A stretch of DNA of 64,000 nt from Clostridia bacterium (GTDB taxonomy: Bacteria > Bacillota > Clostridia > Christensenellales > CAG-138): NCBI GenBank assembly GCA_017614315.1, contig JAGACA010000009.1:1-64000 (forward strand), given 5' to 3'. The notes under the pieces are model-generated. The model did no database searches and was not told the DNA's origin. It saw only the letters and a list, made by a program, of their open reading frames with translations. Position 1 is the stretch's first letter; each line of letters begins with the position of its first letter. The position numbers and the translations under genes are program-made. This document shows positions 12,226-26,249 of this stretch, in pieces.

Positions 12226-12275
12226 AATCAGTGAGGAATGCCGGATCGAAAACAAATAACTCCTGATTCCCAATT
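12226..12275. repeat. Short degenerate heptad repeat pair
   Basis: AATCAGTGAGGAATG (12226-12240) and AACTCCTGATTCCCAATT (12258-12275) are imperfect reverse complements and belong to the same family as the element at 4544. It lies between the MFS gene and the P-loop gene, right at the latter's stop codon. Confidence 0.5.
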
Positions 12276-12277
12276 AT

Positions 12278-13210
12278 TTAGTCTTCCTGGATGTCGTTGA
12301 CGTCGTCGATCGAGTCGTTCCTGACGCCGGGGCCGACGCGTCCCGCGATTATGTAGCACTGCTCGATCGGGTCGAAAACGATCCTGTGGAGGAGCCTGAA
12401 ATCCTCCACCGCGCCGGTCGACGGCACGTGCGTGCGCGGGCCGGTGCAGGGGTGGACGAGGTCTCCGATCCGGACGTGCTCCTCGTCCACATAGGCGATG
12501 GGCAGATCCTTGTGGATAGCGTCCTCGACCTTGAACTCGAGCTCGACGAGGTCGATATCGGGCGGGGCGCCGTCGAAGCAGAGCAGGAAGCCGTGCTTTA
12601 TGTCGCGGTGGCGGCATCTTTTAAGCTCCTCGGGCGGGAGGAATATCTCGCAGAGATCCTCCGCGGTATGCGTCATGCGGCGGTATTTGACCGAGTTGGA
12701 CACCCTCTTGTACACCTCGGACGGGAGCGGGCCGAATATGGTCGGGCGGGTGATTATGATCTCCTCGCCCACGCCGATCATGAGGTTCGCGTTTATGTTG
12801 AGCAGCGGGTAGATGAGGTCGAAATGCTCGACGATGACCCTCTTGCCCTTCTTTATGGCGTTGAGTATCGCCTCGGCAAGCATGCCGGGCTGCGTGAACG
12901 CCGCCTCGAAGCGGATATCGACATGGTACGTGTGCGCCTGATAAAAGCCGTAATCGTCGATCTCCAGAAGGGGCAGCGGGCGCATGTTGACGCCGTTGTC
13001 GTCGTTCGTAAGCTCGAGCCCCGGGAACATGCCCTTGATGAGCATGGATTTGCCGGAGCCCGCCTCGCCGATTATGCCGATGAGCTTATCGTACGGGGAA
13101 AGATACATCTGCGCGATCTGCATGCCGAGATCGTACATCCTGTCCCTGCCGCGCGGCGCAAAGAACACGGTGTAGTAATGGCTGTTCTGCATTTTTCCGG
13201 AATACGGCAT
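12278..13210 (-). CDS. P-loop NTPase fused to an AlaRS second-additional-domain (SAD)-like module
   Basis: 310 residues, no membrane segment. A Walker A loop GEAGSGKS is at 48-55 in an N-terminal kinase/ATPase-like half. The second half resembles the AlaRS/AlaX editing (SAD) domain: HTAED at 181-185, in place of HTAxH, and CTGPRTHV at 255-262, in place of CGGTHV. The first motif has lost its second His and the second motif has two extra residues, so zinc binding may be changed or lost. Clostridial genomes carry proteins named for this domain, but I know of no function; tRNA or amino-acid related trans-editing is only a guess. GGGAGG lies 6 bases before the ATG. It is a single gene between terminator-like and repeat elements. 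Confidence 0.6.
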   Translation of the reverse strand: MPYSGKMQNSHYYTVFFAPRGRDRMYDLGMQIAQMYLSPYDKLIGIIGEAGSGKSMLIKGMFPGLELTNDDNGVNMRPLPLLEIDDYGFYQAHTYHVDIRFEAAFTQPGMLAEAILNAIKKGKRVIVEHFDLIYPLLNINANLMIGVGEEIIITRPTIFGPLPSEVYKRVSNSVKYRRMTHTAEDLCEIFLPPEELKRCRHRDIKHGFLLCFDGAPPDIDLVELEFKVEDAIHKDLPIAYVDEEHVRIGDLVHPCTGPRTHVPSTGAVEDFRLLHRIVFDPIEQCYIIAGRVGPGVRNDSIDDVNDIQED

Positions 13211-13251
13211 ATGCTACCTCCCAAGCGGTATCTTTGTTCATATTGTAAAAT

Positions 13252-13290
13252 AAGGCTCGCCTTTATTCAAGAGGCAAGCCTTTTATTCTG
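13252..13290 (-). terminator. Terminator hairpin after the Cys-rich membrane protein gene
   Basis: Stem AAGGCTCGCCT / AGGCAAGCCTT with one internal mismatch, flanked by TTTATT-type tracts on both sides. It lies between the genes at 13296 and 12278. Confidence 0.65.
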
Positions 13291-13295
13291 CGTTT

Positions 13296-14108
13296 TTATT
13301 TTTCTTCCTCCGGCTCTTTCGCGGGCTCGAACCTTTCGTCCGGCTTAATGGAAGCGCGGGAATACACTCCGTGCTCGCGGCGCGAGGGCGCGAACACCAT
13401 GCGCGAGACGCCGAACCTTTTGGGCGCGACCTCCGAGAAGCCCGCTTCGACGAGCTTCTTGACCTCGGGCAGCTCGCATACGTCGGCGATCATGGCCCTC
13501 TTCATCGAATCGGCAAGGAGCTTCTTCGCGATGAAGTAAGCCCCGACGCCGGCGAGCGCGAAGCCGAGCATGACGAGCAGCGGCATGAACCTCGCGACGG
13601 CGAACAGCGCGTTATGCACGCCGTTCATGGTCGTGACGATGAGCCCCGCGGCGACGATGATAATCGCGATGACCGACGGAAGGTATTCGAAAGCGCGGTA
13701 CTTCTTCCTGCAATCGGCGGAGCAGGCGGCCTGCAGGGGCAGTATCATGTCCGCGCCCTTGACCTCGAGCTCCTTCCTGCCGAGCGCGATCGTCCAGTTC
13801 CCCTCGGGATCGGGCTTTTTGAGATCGAAGAGCGCGAAGCAGTCCGCCGTTTTGCCCTCCTCGCGGGAGAGGCGGCACAGGCGCGTGTTGTAAAGCGATT
13901 CTATATCCTCGGGGGGAGCGGCCTCCATGAGCCTTGAGAGGGCGGCCTTCGCCTTCTCCTGCTTTTCCTTTTTCATCGTGCTCAAGGGGCACTCGCCGCA
14001 TTTCTCCATATTGAGGAACGCGCACTCGCGCGTTTCGTAAAGCGCGCAGGCGGTCGCCTTTTGGTTGACGACCTTTTCGATCTCCTCGGAATAGCCGAAT
14101 TCTTCCAT
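13296..14108 (-). CDS. Hypothetical membrane protein with Cys-rich N-terminus
   Basis: 270 residues, not recognised. The N-terminal 135 residues are soluble and hold eight cysteines (21, 29, 37, 40, 78, 90, 129, 133), including CGEC, which suggests a metal or redox site. Two adjacent membrane segments follow (about 143-160 and 173-194), then a charged C-terminus ending EPEEEK. GGAGG is 5 bases before the ATG. It is the first gene after rpoC, from which a strong hairpin separates it. Confidence 0.6.
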   Translation of the reverse strand: MEEFGYSEEIEKVVNQKATACALYETRECAFLNMEKCGECPLSTMKKEKQEKAKAALSRLMEAAPPEDIESLYNTRLCRLSREEGKTADCFALFDLKKPDPEGNWTIALGRKELEVKGADMILPLQAACSADCRKKYRAFEYLPSVIAIIIVAAGLIVTTMNGVHNALFAVARFMPLLVMLGFALAGVGAYFIAKKLLADSMKRAMIADVCELPEVKKLVEAGFSEVAPKRFGVSRMVFAPSRREHGVYSRASIKPDERFEPAKEPEEEK

Positions 14109-14131
14109 TATGTCCTCCGCTTACTGCGCTT

Positions 14132-14160
14132 CGGGACGCTCCCCGAAGGGAAGCGTCCCG
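14132..14160 (-). terminator. Stem-loop after rpoC
   Basis: Perfect GC-rich 9-bp stem CGGGACGCT / AGCGTCCCG, extended by an inner CCC/GGG around GAA. There is no U-tract, so it may be an mRNA 3'-end stabiliser or a pause site rather than a strict intrinsic terminator. Confidence 0.5.
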
Positions 14161-14171
14161 GTAAGGCTTTG

Positions 14172-17100
14172 TTATTCTTCGTTCGCGGCAACGTCTACGT
14201 TCCTGTAGCGCTTGAGACCGACGCCTGCGGGAATGAGCTTGCCGAGTATGACGTTCTCCTTAAGACCCACGAGCGGATCGATCTTGCCCTTGATCGCGGC
14301 CTCTGTGAGCACCCTGGTGGTCTCCTGGAAGGACGCGGCGGACAGGAACGAATCGGTCGCGAGAGCGGACTTCGTGATGCCGAGGAGCTTGCGCTTCGCA
14401 ACGGCGGGAGTGCCGCCCAGAGCGACGATGCGCTCATTCTCGGACTCGAAGCGGAAGATGTCGACGATCTCGCCGGGGAGAAGCTCGGTATCGCCGGACT
14501 CCTCGACCTGGACCTTCCTCAGCATCTGGCGGATGATGACCTCGATATGCTTATCGCTGATCTCAACGCCCTGCAGACGGTAGACCGACTGGACCTCCTT
14601 GAGCATATAGGCCTGAACGCCCTTTACGCCCTTGATCTTAAGTATGTCGTGCGGGTTGACCGAGCCCTCGGTCAGCTCGTCGCCGGCCTCGACGGAATCG
14701 CCGTCGTGTACCTTGAGCTTGGAGCCGAACGGGATCAGGTACTTCTCGCACTCGCCCTCGTCGTTCGTGACGACCGCTTCGGTCTTCTTGCCGTCGGTCT
14801 TGAGCTGGACGACGCCGCTGATCTCGGTGATAACGGCAAGACCCTTGGGCTTCCTTGCCTCGAAGATCTCCTCTACGCGGGGAAGACCCTGGGTGATGTC
14901 CTCGCTCGTCGCGATACCGCCGGCGTGGAAGGTACGCATGGTGAGCTGCGTGCCCGGCTCACCGATCGCCTGAGCGGCGATTATGCCGACCGCTTCGCCG
15001 ATATCGACGGTCTTGCCGGTGGTGAGGTTCGCGCCGTAGCACTTGGTGCAGACGCCGTGCTCGCAGCGGCAGGTGAAGACCGTCCTGATCTCGACCTCGG
15101 TGATGCCCGCGGCGATGATCTTGTCCCTGATGTCATAGGTTATCATCTCGTTGCCGCCGACGATCAGCTCGCCGGTCTCGGGATGATAGATGGGCTTTAC
15201 GGTATAGCGGCCGAGTATCCTGTCGCCAAGCGGCTCGATGGGCTTTTCGCCCTCGCCGATCTGGCGGACGACCATGCCGCGTACCGGCTCGTTCCTCTCC
15301 TCGAAGCAGTCCTGCTCGCGCACGATGACGTTATGGGAAACGTCGACGAGACGGCGGGTAAGATAGCCGGAGTCCGCGGTGCGGAGCGCGGTGTCGGCAA
15401 GACCCTTACGCGCGCCGTGAGAGGAGATGAAGAACTCGAGCACCGAGAGGCCTTCGCGGAAGTTCGCGCGGATAGGCACCTCGATGGTCTGGCCGGAAGG
15501 ATCCGCCATAAGTCCGCGCATGCCTGCGAGCTGACGGATCTGAGCGGTCGATCCGCGCGCGCCGGAGTTCGCCATCATGTAGATTGGGTTGATGGGCGAA
15601 AGCTTCTTCATAAGGGCGTCGGTGACGTCGTTGGTGGTCTTTTCCCACTCGGCTATGACGCGCTTTCTCCTGTCCTCTCTGGAGAGAAGACCCATGCGGT
15701 AGATCTCGTCGATCTCGGTGCATGCGGCGTCGGCGGCTGCGAGCAGCGCCTTCTTCTCCTCGGGAACGGTGATATCCTGGAAGCCGACGGTGATTCCGCC
15801 CCTGGTCGAGTAAGAGAAGCCGAGCTTCTTTACGCTGTCGAGCACCTGGCTGGTGATCGTGGGGCCGTGCTTCCTGTAACAGTAGTCGACGATCTTCGCT
15901 ATGTCCTTCTTGACGACGAGCTTGTCGACCTCGAGCTTGAACATATCGTCCACGGTATCGCGGCTCTTGACGAAGCCGAGATCCTGCGGCAGAGCGTTGT
16001 TGAATATGAGACGGCCGATGGAGGTCTTGATGACCTTCCTGTACTTCTTGCCCTCGAACTCACGCTCGATCCTGATCTTGACGAGCGCGTGCAGGGACAG
16101 GGAGCCGGTCTGGTACGCCATGAGCGCTTCCTCCTCGGAGGAATACGCCTTACCCTCGCCCATGTGGATGCGGCGGAGGGTCGGGTTCAGCATCAGCTGC
16201 CTGACGTCCTCGCCCGTATAGTCGATGCAGGAGGTCTCGGCGATGAGGTTCCTGATCGTCTGGTCGAGAGCGGCCTCGAAATCGTGAGCCGCGAAGAGCC
16301 CGGTGAGCTCCTCGTCGGAGAAGATCGTATTGACCGCCTTGTTGACGTTGACCTCGCCGACCTCGGTGTGCTTCATAACGGACTCGGCAATGCTCTTTCT
16401 TGTCCACTCGTTGAGCTCGTCGGAGCGGAGGGTCAGATAATAGCAGCCCATGACCATATCCTGCGTCGGGCAGACGACGGGCTTGCCATCCTGCGGCTTA
16501 AGGATATTGTTGGCGGCGAGCATGAGGAACCTCGCCTCGGCCTGCGCCTCTACGGAGAGGGGCACGTGCACCGCCATCTGGTCGCCGTCGAAGTCCGCGT
16601 TGTAAGCGGTACATGCAAGCGGATGGAGCTTGAGCGCGCGTCCCTCGACGAGGACGGGTTCAAACGCCTGGATGCCCAGCCTGTGCAGCGTCGGAGCGCG
16701 GTTCAGGAGCACGGGATGATCCTTGATGACGCCTTCGAGAACGTCCCATACCTCGGGACGCACCCTTTCGACCATGCGCTTGGCGGACTTGATATTGTGA
16801 GCGTAACCCTTCTCGGTGAGCTTTTTCATCACGAAGGGCTTGAAGAGCTCGAGCGCCATCTCCTTGGGGAGACCGCACTGGAACATCTTGAGATCCGGAC
16901 CGACTACGATAACGGAACGGCCGGAATAGTCGACGCGCTTACCGAGCAGGTTCTGACGGAAACGTCCCTGCTTACCGCGGAGCATGTCGGAAAGGCTCTT
17001 CAAGGGCCTGTTACCCGGGCCGGTGACGGCGCGCCCGCGGCGGCCGTTGTCGATCAGGGCGTCGACGGCTTCCTGCAGCATACGCTTCTCGTTCCTGACG

Positions 17101-17942
17101 ATGATGTCGGGAGCGTGGAGCTCGAGGAGCCTCTTTAAGCGGTTGTTCCTGTTGATGACGCGCCTGTAAAGGTCGTTCAGGTCGCTGGTCGCGAACCTGC
17201 CGCCGTCAAGCTGCACCATCGGGCGCAGATCGGGCGGTATTACGGGGATGACGTCGAGGATGATCCACTCGGGTCTGTTGCCGCTCTTTATGAACGCCTC
17301 GACGACCTCGAGCCTCTTTATGGCGTTGGTGCGCTTCTGGCCGGAGGAGTTCTGCGCTTCCTCGCGGAGCTCGGCCTCGAGCTTTTCGAGGTCGATCTGC
17401 ATGAGCAGATCCTTGATCGCCTCGGCGCCCATACCGGCGCGGAATGCCTTGGGGCCGTACTCGGCCTGGGCGTCCCTGTATTCCTTATCGGTCATCAGCT
17501 GCTTCAGCTGGAGCGGCGTATTGCCCGGATCGGTCACGACGAAGGAGGCGAAGTAGAGGATCTTTTCAAGATCCTTGGGATTCATGTCAAGGAGCATCTT
17601 CATGCGGCAGGGTATGCCCTTGAAGTACCAGATATGGGATACGGGAGCGGCAAGCTCGATGTGACCCATGCGCTCGCGGCGGACCTTCGCGCGGGTGACT
17701 TCAACGCCGCACTTCTCGCAGATATGTCCCTTGTACCTGATCCTCTTGTACCTTCCGCAATGGCACTCCCAGTCCTTCGTCGGCCCGAATATGCGCTCGC
17801 AGAATAATCCGTCGCGCTCGGGCTTCAAGGTCCTGTAATTGATGGTCTCGGGCTTTTTAACCTCGCCGTGGGACCATTCTCTTATCTTTTCGGGCGATGC
17901 GAGCCCTATCTGTATAGCATCGAAATTCGTAAGCTCAAACAC
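14172..17942 (-). CDS. rpoC: RNA polymerase beta' subunit
   Basis: Catalytic large subunit of RNA polymerase, 1256 residues, usual for Firmicutes. The N-terminal zinc ribbon CHCGRYK...CEKC (60-78) and the Mg-binding NADFDGDQ (448-455) are intact, and the second zinc site [13 protein letters not shown] and the trigger-loop region are present. It starts with GTG at 17942, 8 bases after GGGAG. It lies 33 bases after rpoB in the same operon. Confidence 0.97.
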   Translation of the reverse strand: MFELTNFDAIQIGLASPEKIREWSHGEVKKPETINYRTLKPERDGLFCERIFGPTKDWECHCGRYKRIRYKGHICEKCGVEVTRAKVRRERMGHIELAAPVSHIWYFKGIPCRMKMLLDMNPKDLEKILYFASFVVTDPGNTPLQLKQLMTDKEYRDAQAEYGPKAFRAGMGAEAIKDLLMQIDLEKLEAELREEAQNSSGQKRTNAIKRLEVVEAFIKSGNRPEWIILDVIPVIPPDLRPMVQLDGGRFATSDLNDLYRRVINRNNRLKRLLELHAPDIIVRNEKRMLQEAVDALIDNGRRGRAVTGPGNRPLKSLSDMLRGKQGRFRQNLLGKRVDYSGRSVIVVGPDLKMFQCGLPKEMALELFKPFVMKKLTEKGYAHNIKSAKRMVERVRPEVWDVLEGVIKDHPVLLNRAPTLHRLGIQAFEPVLVEGRALKLHPLACTAYNADFDGDQMAVHVPLSVEAQAEARFLMLAANNILKPQDGKPVVCPTQDMVMGCYYLTLRSDELNEWTRKSIAESVMKHTEVGEVNVNKAVNTIFSDEELTGLFAAHDFEAALDQTIRNLIAETSCIDYTGEDVRQLMLNPTLRRIHMGEGKAYSSEEEALMAYQTGSLSLHALVKIRIEREFEGKKYRKVIKTSIGRLIFNNALPQDLGFVKSRDTVDDMFKLEVDKLVVKKDIAKIVDYCYRKHGPTITSQVLDSVKKLGFSYSTRGGITVGFQDITVPEEKKALLAAADAACTEIDEIYRMGLLSREDRRKRVIAEWEKTTNDVTDALMKKLSPINPIYMMANSGARGSTAQIRQLAGMRGLMADPSGQTIEVPIRANFREGLSVLEFFISSHGARKGLADTALRTADSGYLTRRLVDVSHNVIVREQDCFEERNEPVRGMVVRQIGEGEKPIEPLGDRILGRYTVKPIYHPETGELIVGGNEMITYDIRDKIIAAGITEVEIRTVFTCRCEHGVCTKCYGANLTTGKTVDIGEAVGIIAAQAIGEPGTQLTMRTFHAGGIATSEDITQGLPRVEEIFEARKPKGLAVITEISGVVQLKTDGKKTEAVVTNDEGECEKYLIPFGSKLKVHDGDSVEAGDELTEGSVNPHDILKIKGVKGVQAYMLKEVQSVYRLQGVEISDKHIEVIIRQMLRKVQVEESGDTELLPGEIVDIFRFESENERIVALGGTPAVAKRKLLGITKSALATDSFLSAASFQETTRVLTEAAIKGKIDPLVGLKENVILGKLIPAGVGLKRYRNVDVAANEE

Positions 17943-17975
17943 TTTTATTTCTCCCTTCCGAGGTCATCGGTGTCA

Positions 17976-21941
<3,966 letters not shown>

Positions 21942-22117
21942 CGGTTGATCTCCTTCCTGACGGCTCTCCTTCGATCGCCGTATGAGTTTCGGTAGTAATG
22001 TGCTCGTCCCCATGCCGGCGGCGGACGCGGATCCCCCGAAAAACAGGGTCAAATGCCGCTTCCGTAAAACGCGGCGGGGACAAAAGCCGCATTTTGCCGA
22101 TATTATATCAGTTTAGC

Positions 22118-22146
22118 ATTATACGGACTTCGGCCGGTTTTGTCAA
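22118..22146 (-). promoter_or_regulatory. Consensus promoter of rpoBC
   Basis: Minus strand: TTGACA, exactly 17 bases, TATAAT, a perfect sigma-A promoter. It produces a leader of about 170 bases containing a GC-rich hairpin (GCCGC...GCGGC), which might allow attenuation. Confidence 0.88.
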
Positions 22147-22186
22147 GAGGAAGAAATCAAGCAAAATAAAATATATTTGCGGGGAC

Positions 22187-22215
22187 TTTTCAAAGATGTG
22201 TTTTTTTGATATAAT
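22187..22215 (+). promoter_or_regulatory. Probable promoter of the nucleotidyltransferase gene
   Basis: Plus strand: perfect -10 TATAAT at 22210-22215 with a weak -35 (TTTTCA) 17 bases upstream. It is divergent from the rpoBC promoter. Confidence 0.5.
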
Positions 22216-22291
22216 AAACAGAACGGTTACAGGAAGAAGATCCGAAGGTTCTTCTTATGCGATAATAAATACTTTCCGGAGGTCTATCACT

Positions 22292-23209
22292 ATGTCCACC
22301 AAACCCGCTCTTGTCATCATGGCGGCAGGCATGGGCTCCCGCTACGGCGGTCTCAAGCAGCTCGATCCCTTCGACGACTACGGCAACTTCATAATCGACT
22401 ATTCCTGCTTCGACGCCATCCGCGCGGGCTTCGACCACATCGTATTCATCATCAAGAGCGCGATCTACGACGATTTCGTATCCACCATCGGCAAGCGCGT
22501 TTCGAAATACGCCAAGGTCGATTACGTCCTGCAGGAGCTCGACAAGATCCCCGAAGGCTTCACGATCCCCGAGGGACGCGTCAAGCCCTGGGGCACCAGC
22601 CATGCGATACTCTGCGCGGCGGAAGTCGTCGACGGTCCCTTTGCCGTCATCGGCGCGGACGATTATTTCGGCCCGAACGGGTTCAGGATCATCTATGACT
22701 TCCTCACGGAGCATCCCGAGGAGTCCGAGTGGGGCATGATCGGCTACGACGTGGTCAACACCCTCCCGCCCGAGGGCTTCGTCGCGAGGGGCGAGTGCGC
22801 CGTCAACGAAGAGGGCTTCCTGACCGATATAGTCGAGCGCAAGAAGCTCCGCCGCTCCGGCGACAACGCCGAATACACCCTCGACGACGGCGAGACCTTC
22901 ATCCCCGTCCCCGCCGGCACCTGCGTCAGCATGAACTTTTTCGGCTTCAAGCCCGCGCTCTTCGACGAGATCAGGGCGCACTTCCCCGTCTTCCTCAGGG
23001 AGAACATCCCCCTCGATCCCATGAAGTGCGAGGATCTGCTCCCCGACGCCGTCCGCCGCGCCATCGCGACCGGCAAGTATACGGTAAAGGTGCTCGCCAC
23101 CCCCGATAAGTGGTACGGCGTGACCAACCGCGAGGATAAGCCCGTCGTCGTGAACGCGCTCAAAAAGTTCACGGAGGAAGGTCTCTATCCCGAGGGGCTT
23201 TGGAAATAA
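22292..23209 (+). CDS. Sugar-phosphate nucleotidyltransferase-like protein
   Basis: 305 residues of the NTP_transferase fold. The N-terminal nucleotide loop ALVIMAAGMGSRYGGLKQLD and the GADDYFGPNGF metal-binding Asp region are typical of enzymes that join a sugar-1-phosphate to an NTP. The sugar and nucleotide cannot be assigned. GGAGG is 9 bases before the ATG at 22292; longer in-frame starts run into the promoter region. It stands alone, with a strong stem-loop after it. Confidence 0.8.
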   Translation: MSTKPALVIMAAGMGSRYGGLKQLDPFDDYGNFIIDYSCFDAIRAGFDHIVFIIKSAIYDDFVSTIGKRVSKYAKVDYVLQELDKIPEGFTIPEGRVKPWGTSHAILCAAEVVDGPFAVIGADDYFGPNGFRIIYDFLTEHPEESEWGMIGYDVVNTLPPEGFVARGECAVNEEGFLTDIVERKKLRRSGDNAEYTLDDGETFIPVPAGTCVSMNFFGFKPALFDEIRAHFPVFLRENIPLDPMKCEDLLPDAVRRAIATGKYTVKVLATPDKWYGVTNREDKPVVVNALKKFTEEGLYPEGLWK

Positions 23210-23233
23210 GTCCAAATAAACAAGAAATGCCCG

Positions 23234-23262
23234 TCGGCACGGCCATTATGCGGCTGTGCCGA
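23234..23262 (+). terminator. Stem-loop after the nucleotidyltransferase gene
   Basis: Stem TCGGCACGGCC / GGCTGTGCCGA with an 7-base loop, followed by TATTATA, a weak U-tract. Confidence 0.5.
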
Positions 23263-23315
23263 TATTATAGGCGGCAGATGCCGGACAAACAGCATACGCT
23301 TCAGGGAGACTTTAT

Positions 23316-25052
23316 ATGGAAAAGATCACGTTAAGACCGATCACCGACGAAAACCGCGAGGCGGTGCTCGCGCTCACCGTACGCGAGGATCAGCCGTTCG
23401 TTGCGCCTAACGACGCTTCGCTCAAAGAGGCGGACGAGGCCAACGCCGAAAACCCCGGCTATGCCCGCCCGTTCGCGATATACGCGGACGAAAGGCTCGT
23501 CGGCTTCTGCATGTTCGCATTCGATCCCGAGGACGAGGACGCGGAGAATCGCTACTGGCTCTGGCGCTTTATGATCGATAAGAGTGAACAGGGCAAAGGC
23601 TACGGCCAGGCGGCGCTTTCCGAGATCATCAAATATTTCAAGGAAAACGGAGCGGACAGGCTCTACCTTTCCACAGAGCCCGAAAACGAGCTCGGCCTTC
23701 ACGTTTACCACAAGGCGGGCTTTAAGGAAACCGGCATGATCAGCTACGGCGAGGCCGTTATGATGCGCATGCTTAAAGGACCGAACAAGCTCCTTAAGGA
23801 CTTTTACGGCTTCGATATCGACGGGCCCCTCGGCATCAAGGGAAAGAAGGGCTTCGGCGTCAGTATGGCGGCCAGCTGCGAAGACGGTGTGATCAACACC
23901 TACTGCTCCGGCAGCGGGCGTTACGGGCAGGACTTCCCCGTGAACCCCGAAATGCTGTTCCAGGCGGGCTCCGTTTCGAAGCCCATGTTCGCGGTAACGC
24001 TGCTCCGCTACGTTGACAAGGGCGTCATCGACCTTGACGCGGATATTTCCGGCATTGTTCCGGAATTCGTAAAGAAGGGCCCCGTGACGTTCGCCGCGCT
24101 CCTTTCGCATACTGCGGGCTACAACGTGCACGGCTTCCTTGGCTACAGCGCGAAGCATAAGGCGCTTTCGCTTGAGGACGTGCTGGCCGGCCGCGGCAAC
24201 TCGCCAAGAGTCCGCAGGGTAAAGCCCTACGGCGGGCAGTATATGTATTCCGGCGGCGGCATCACGCTTGCCGAGCTTGCATTCACGCGCATCACGGGAA
24301 AGACTCTGCGCGACGCCTTCCAAAAGGAGGTCGCGGAACCGCTGGGCCTCAAGCGCACCGGCTATTTCCAGCCGCTTGATGAAGAGCTCGTCAAAAACGC
24401 CGCGTTCGGAGGCAGGCTGGGCTTATTGGATTCTGAGCACGGCTATCGTTACCATCCCGAGCACGCTGCGGCGGGCCTGTGGGCGACTCCCACGGAGCTC
24501 TGCAAGGTCGGCCTCGCGCTCTCGAAGAGCTACCGCAAGGGCGGTTTCCTCAAGAAGGAGACCGCGCGCCGCATGCTTGCGCCGATCCTTGGCAGGTACG
24601 GCCTCTGTGTCTTTAATCTGCGCGGAGATATCGGCGAGCACGGCGGCTGGAACGAAGGCTTCATAACGGAATGGATGTTCTCCCTGAGGGATGATATCTG
24701 CGTCGCAAGCATGCTCAACCATGCCACGAATGCGCTTGATGAAAAGCAGTCCGAACTCGCGCTGAAGCTGTTCCAGGACGGTGAGGAGTACCTTGCCGGA
24801 GAGCCCGGCAAGAAGGCTTTGAAATCGTATTGCGGGAAATATGAGCATAAAGACGGCGAAGATACCGTTATCGACGAGGTGTTCTTAAAGGACGGAGATC
24901 TGTACGCGATATTCGTCGGCAAGGACGGCAGATCCGAAAAACAGCTCTACCGCATCGAAAAGAAGACCTTCGGCCTCGTCGGCGGTTACGACAAGATCGA
25001 ATTCGGCGAGAACTGCATCACCGTCAACGGTATGACCTGCAATAAGCTGTAA
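23316..25052 (+). CDS. GNAT acetyltransferase fused to a beta-lactamase-fold serine hydrolase
   Basis: 578 residues in three parts. Residues 1-155 are a GNAT domain with the acetyl-CoA loop QGKGYG (92-97). Residues 165-480 are a class C beta-lactamase/PBP-like domain with SVSK (219-222), YSG (311-313) and HGG (442-444), so the Ser/Lys/Tyr set is present. A C-terminal domain of about 85 residues (KSYCGKYEHKDGEDT...) is shared with the gene at 52024. There is no signal peptide, so it should act in the cytosol, unlike a penicillin-binding protein. The substrate is unknown. The start at 23316 is set by GGGAG upstream. Confidence 0.8.
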   Translation: MEKITLRPITDENREAVLALTVREDQPFVAPNDASLKEADEANAENPGYARPFAIYADERLVGFCMFAFDPEDEDAENRYWLWRFMIDKSEQGKGYGQAALSEIIKYFKENGADRLYLSTEPENELGLHVYHKAGFKETGMISYGEAVMMRMLKGPNKLLKDFYGFDIDGPLGIKGKKGFGVSMAASCEDGVINTYCSGSGRYGQDFPVNPEMLFQAGSVSKPMFAVTLLRYVDKGVIDLDADISGIVPEFVKKGPVTFAALLSHTAGYNVHGFLGYSAKHKALSLEDVLAGRGNSPRVRRVKPYGGQYMYSGGGITLAELAFTRITGKTLRDAFQKEVAEPLGLKRTGYFQPLDEELVKNAAFGGRLGLLDSEHGYRYHPEHAAAGLWATPTELCKVGLALSKSYRKGGFLKKETARRMLAPILGRYGLCVFNLRGDIGEHGGWNEGFITEWMFSLRDDICVASMLNHATNALDEKQSELALKLFQDGEEYLAGEPGKKALKSYCGKYEHKDGEDTVIDEVFLKDGDLYAIFVGKDGRSEKQLYRIEKKTFGLVGGYDKIEFGENCITVNGMTCNKL

Positions 25053-25064
25053 AAAACCGTATAA

Positions 25065-25099
25065 AAGATCGGGTCGGGCATACAGCCCGACCCGATCTT
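25065..25099. terminator. Bidirectional terminator
   Basis: Perfect 15-bp stem AAGATCGGGTCGGGC / GCCCGACCCGATCTT between convergent genes. Confidence 0.8.
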
Positions 25100-25112
25100 G
25101 TTTGGTAAGAGA

Positions 25113-25643
25113 TCATTCCTTTTCGTTCAGCCTTTCGAGAATGCCCAAATAGATCCCGTCGGCTTCGTTCAGCCATTTCCTTTCGGCGGCCGCTGCGCTC
25201 GCCGCGTCGGGCATGCGGAGCTTCATTTCGAACGTGACGCCGCCCTTTTCGATCAGCGCAAGCTCGAGCTCCCACGAGCCGTCCGGCTTCGGCTCCGCGT
25301 CGGCGGATACCGAGTTCTGCCTGCGCACCTCGGCGCGCCTTTCGTCGGTCAGTCCGACTATCTCGTCGCGCACGGACTTCGGGATCTCCTTGTCGAATGT
25401 CTCGGAGAGCTTTATGCCCTTTTCGGTGAGATATACGAGCTGCGAGAGCTTCGACGGGACGGACAGAAGATACTGCTCCCTCTCAAGCTCCGCCGCAAGT
25501 CCGCATACCTTGAAATAATCCGTGCCGTCGACCTCGCTTAAAACAGTGAACACCTGCTCGCGCGTGACCGCGGTGCGGAAGCATTTAACTATATAAAGGA
25601 TATAGAGCTTTACCCTGTTGTCTCCGTCCGAGAAAAAAGCCAT
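25113..25643 (-). CDS. DUF4364-like winged-helix protein
   Basis: 176 residues. The N-terminal half (DNRVKLYILYIVKCFRTAVT...GLAAELEREQYL) looks like a winged helix and matches my recollection of the DUF4364 family common in Clostridia; the function is unknown, perhaps regulatory. Two ATGs (25646 and 25643) lie only 1 and 4 bases after GGGAGG; the second is taken. It lies 12 bases downstream of the Nudix gene, so the two are probably one operon. Confidence 0.65.
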   Translation of the reverse strand: MAFFSDGDNRVKLYILYIVKCFRTAVTREQVFTVLSEVDGTDYFKVCGLAAELEREQYLLSVPSKLSQLVYLTEKGIKLSETFDKEIPKSVRDEIVGLTDERRAEVRRQNSVSADAEPKPDGSWELELALIEKGGVTFEMKLRMPDAASAAAAERKWLNEADGIYLGILERLNEKE

Positions 25644-25655
25644 CATGCCTCCCGA

Positions 25656-26177
25656 TCATTCTGCGAAAAATCCTTCGTCCAAAAGCATCTCGAGCACCTT
25701 CGCCTCGCGCTCGATCATGTCCCTGTCCTTCCTGCCGTGATCCCGCGTGCGGTTCGTTTCGATCGCCTTCTCCGGCTCGATGAACTCAAGGGTAAAGCCC
25801 TCCGCGTCCTCATAGCCGTCGAGCTTCTGCGGCCTCACCTCGTCGGAGACGTCGCAGAGATAATAGAAATTGTCCTGAACGAACATCTCCTGCGCGTTCT
25901 TCGAGCCCTTCTGGACGCGGTGCACACAGCCGTATTCCCGCACAGAGCCGGGTATCACGACGAGCCCCGCCTCCTCCAGCGTTTCGCGGATGACGGCGGC
26001 CTTGCGGCTCTCGCCCCGTTCGATCCCGCCGCCGGGGAATTTGTAATAATCGAACTTCCTGCTGTGGATCATGGCGATAAGGCCGCCCCTGATTATTATC
26101 GCGCGCGCCGAGTTGCGCTTGAAAGTTCGCGTGCAGGAGTCGTAATTCTTTTTGTCTATCTCAAATAAAAGACGCAT
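25656..26177 (-). CDS. NUDIX hydrolase
   Basis: 173 residues with a complete Nudix box from about residue 49 (GGGIERGE ... RETLEEAGL), so it should hydrolyse a nucleoside-diphosphate-linked compound. The substrate cannot be told. The long C-terminal part (EAEGFTLEFIEPEKAIE-like) is of the type seen in clostridial Nudix proteins. GGAG is 9 bases before the ATG. It is the first gene of a pair with the DUF4364-like gene. Confidence 0.85.
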   Translation of the reverse strand: MRLLFEIDKKNYDSCTRTFKRNSARAIIIRGGLIAMIHSRKFDYYKFPGGGIERGESRKAAVIRETLEEAGLVVIPGSVREYGCVHRVQKGSKNAQEMFVQDNFYYLCDVSDEVRPQKLDGYEDAEGFTLEFIEPEKAIETNRTRDHGRKDRDMIEREAKVLEMLLDEGFFAE

Positions 26178-26249
26178 CAGAGCGATCTCCGAAGGGTGAT
26201 TATTTCCTTAATATTATATCTGCGCCGAAGCGGGTTGTCAACGAAAACG

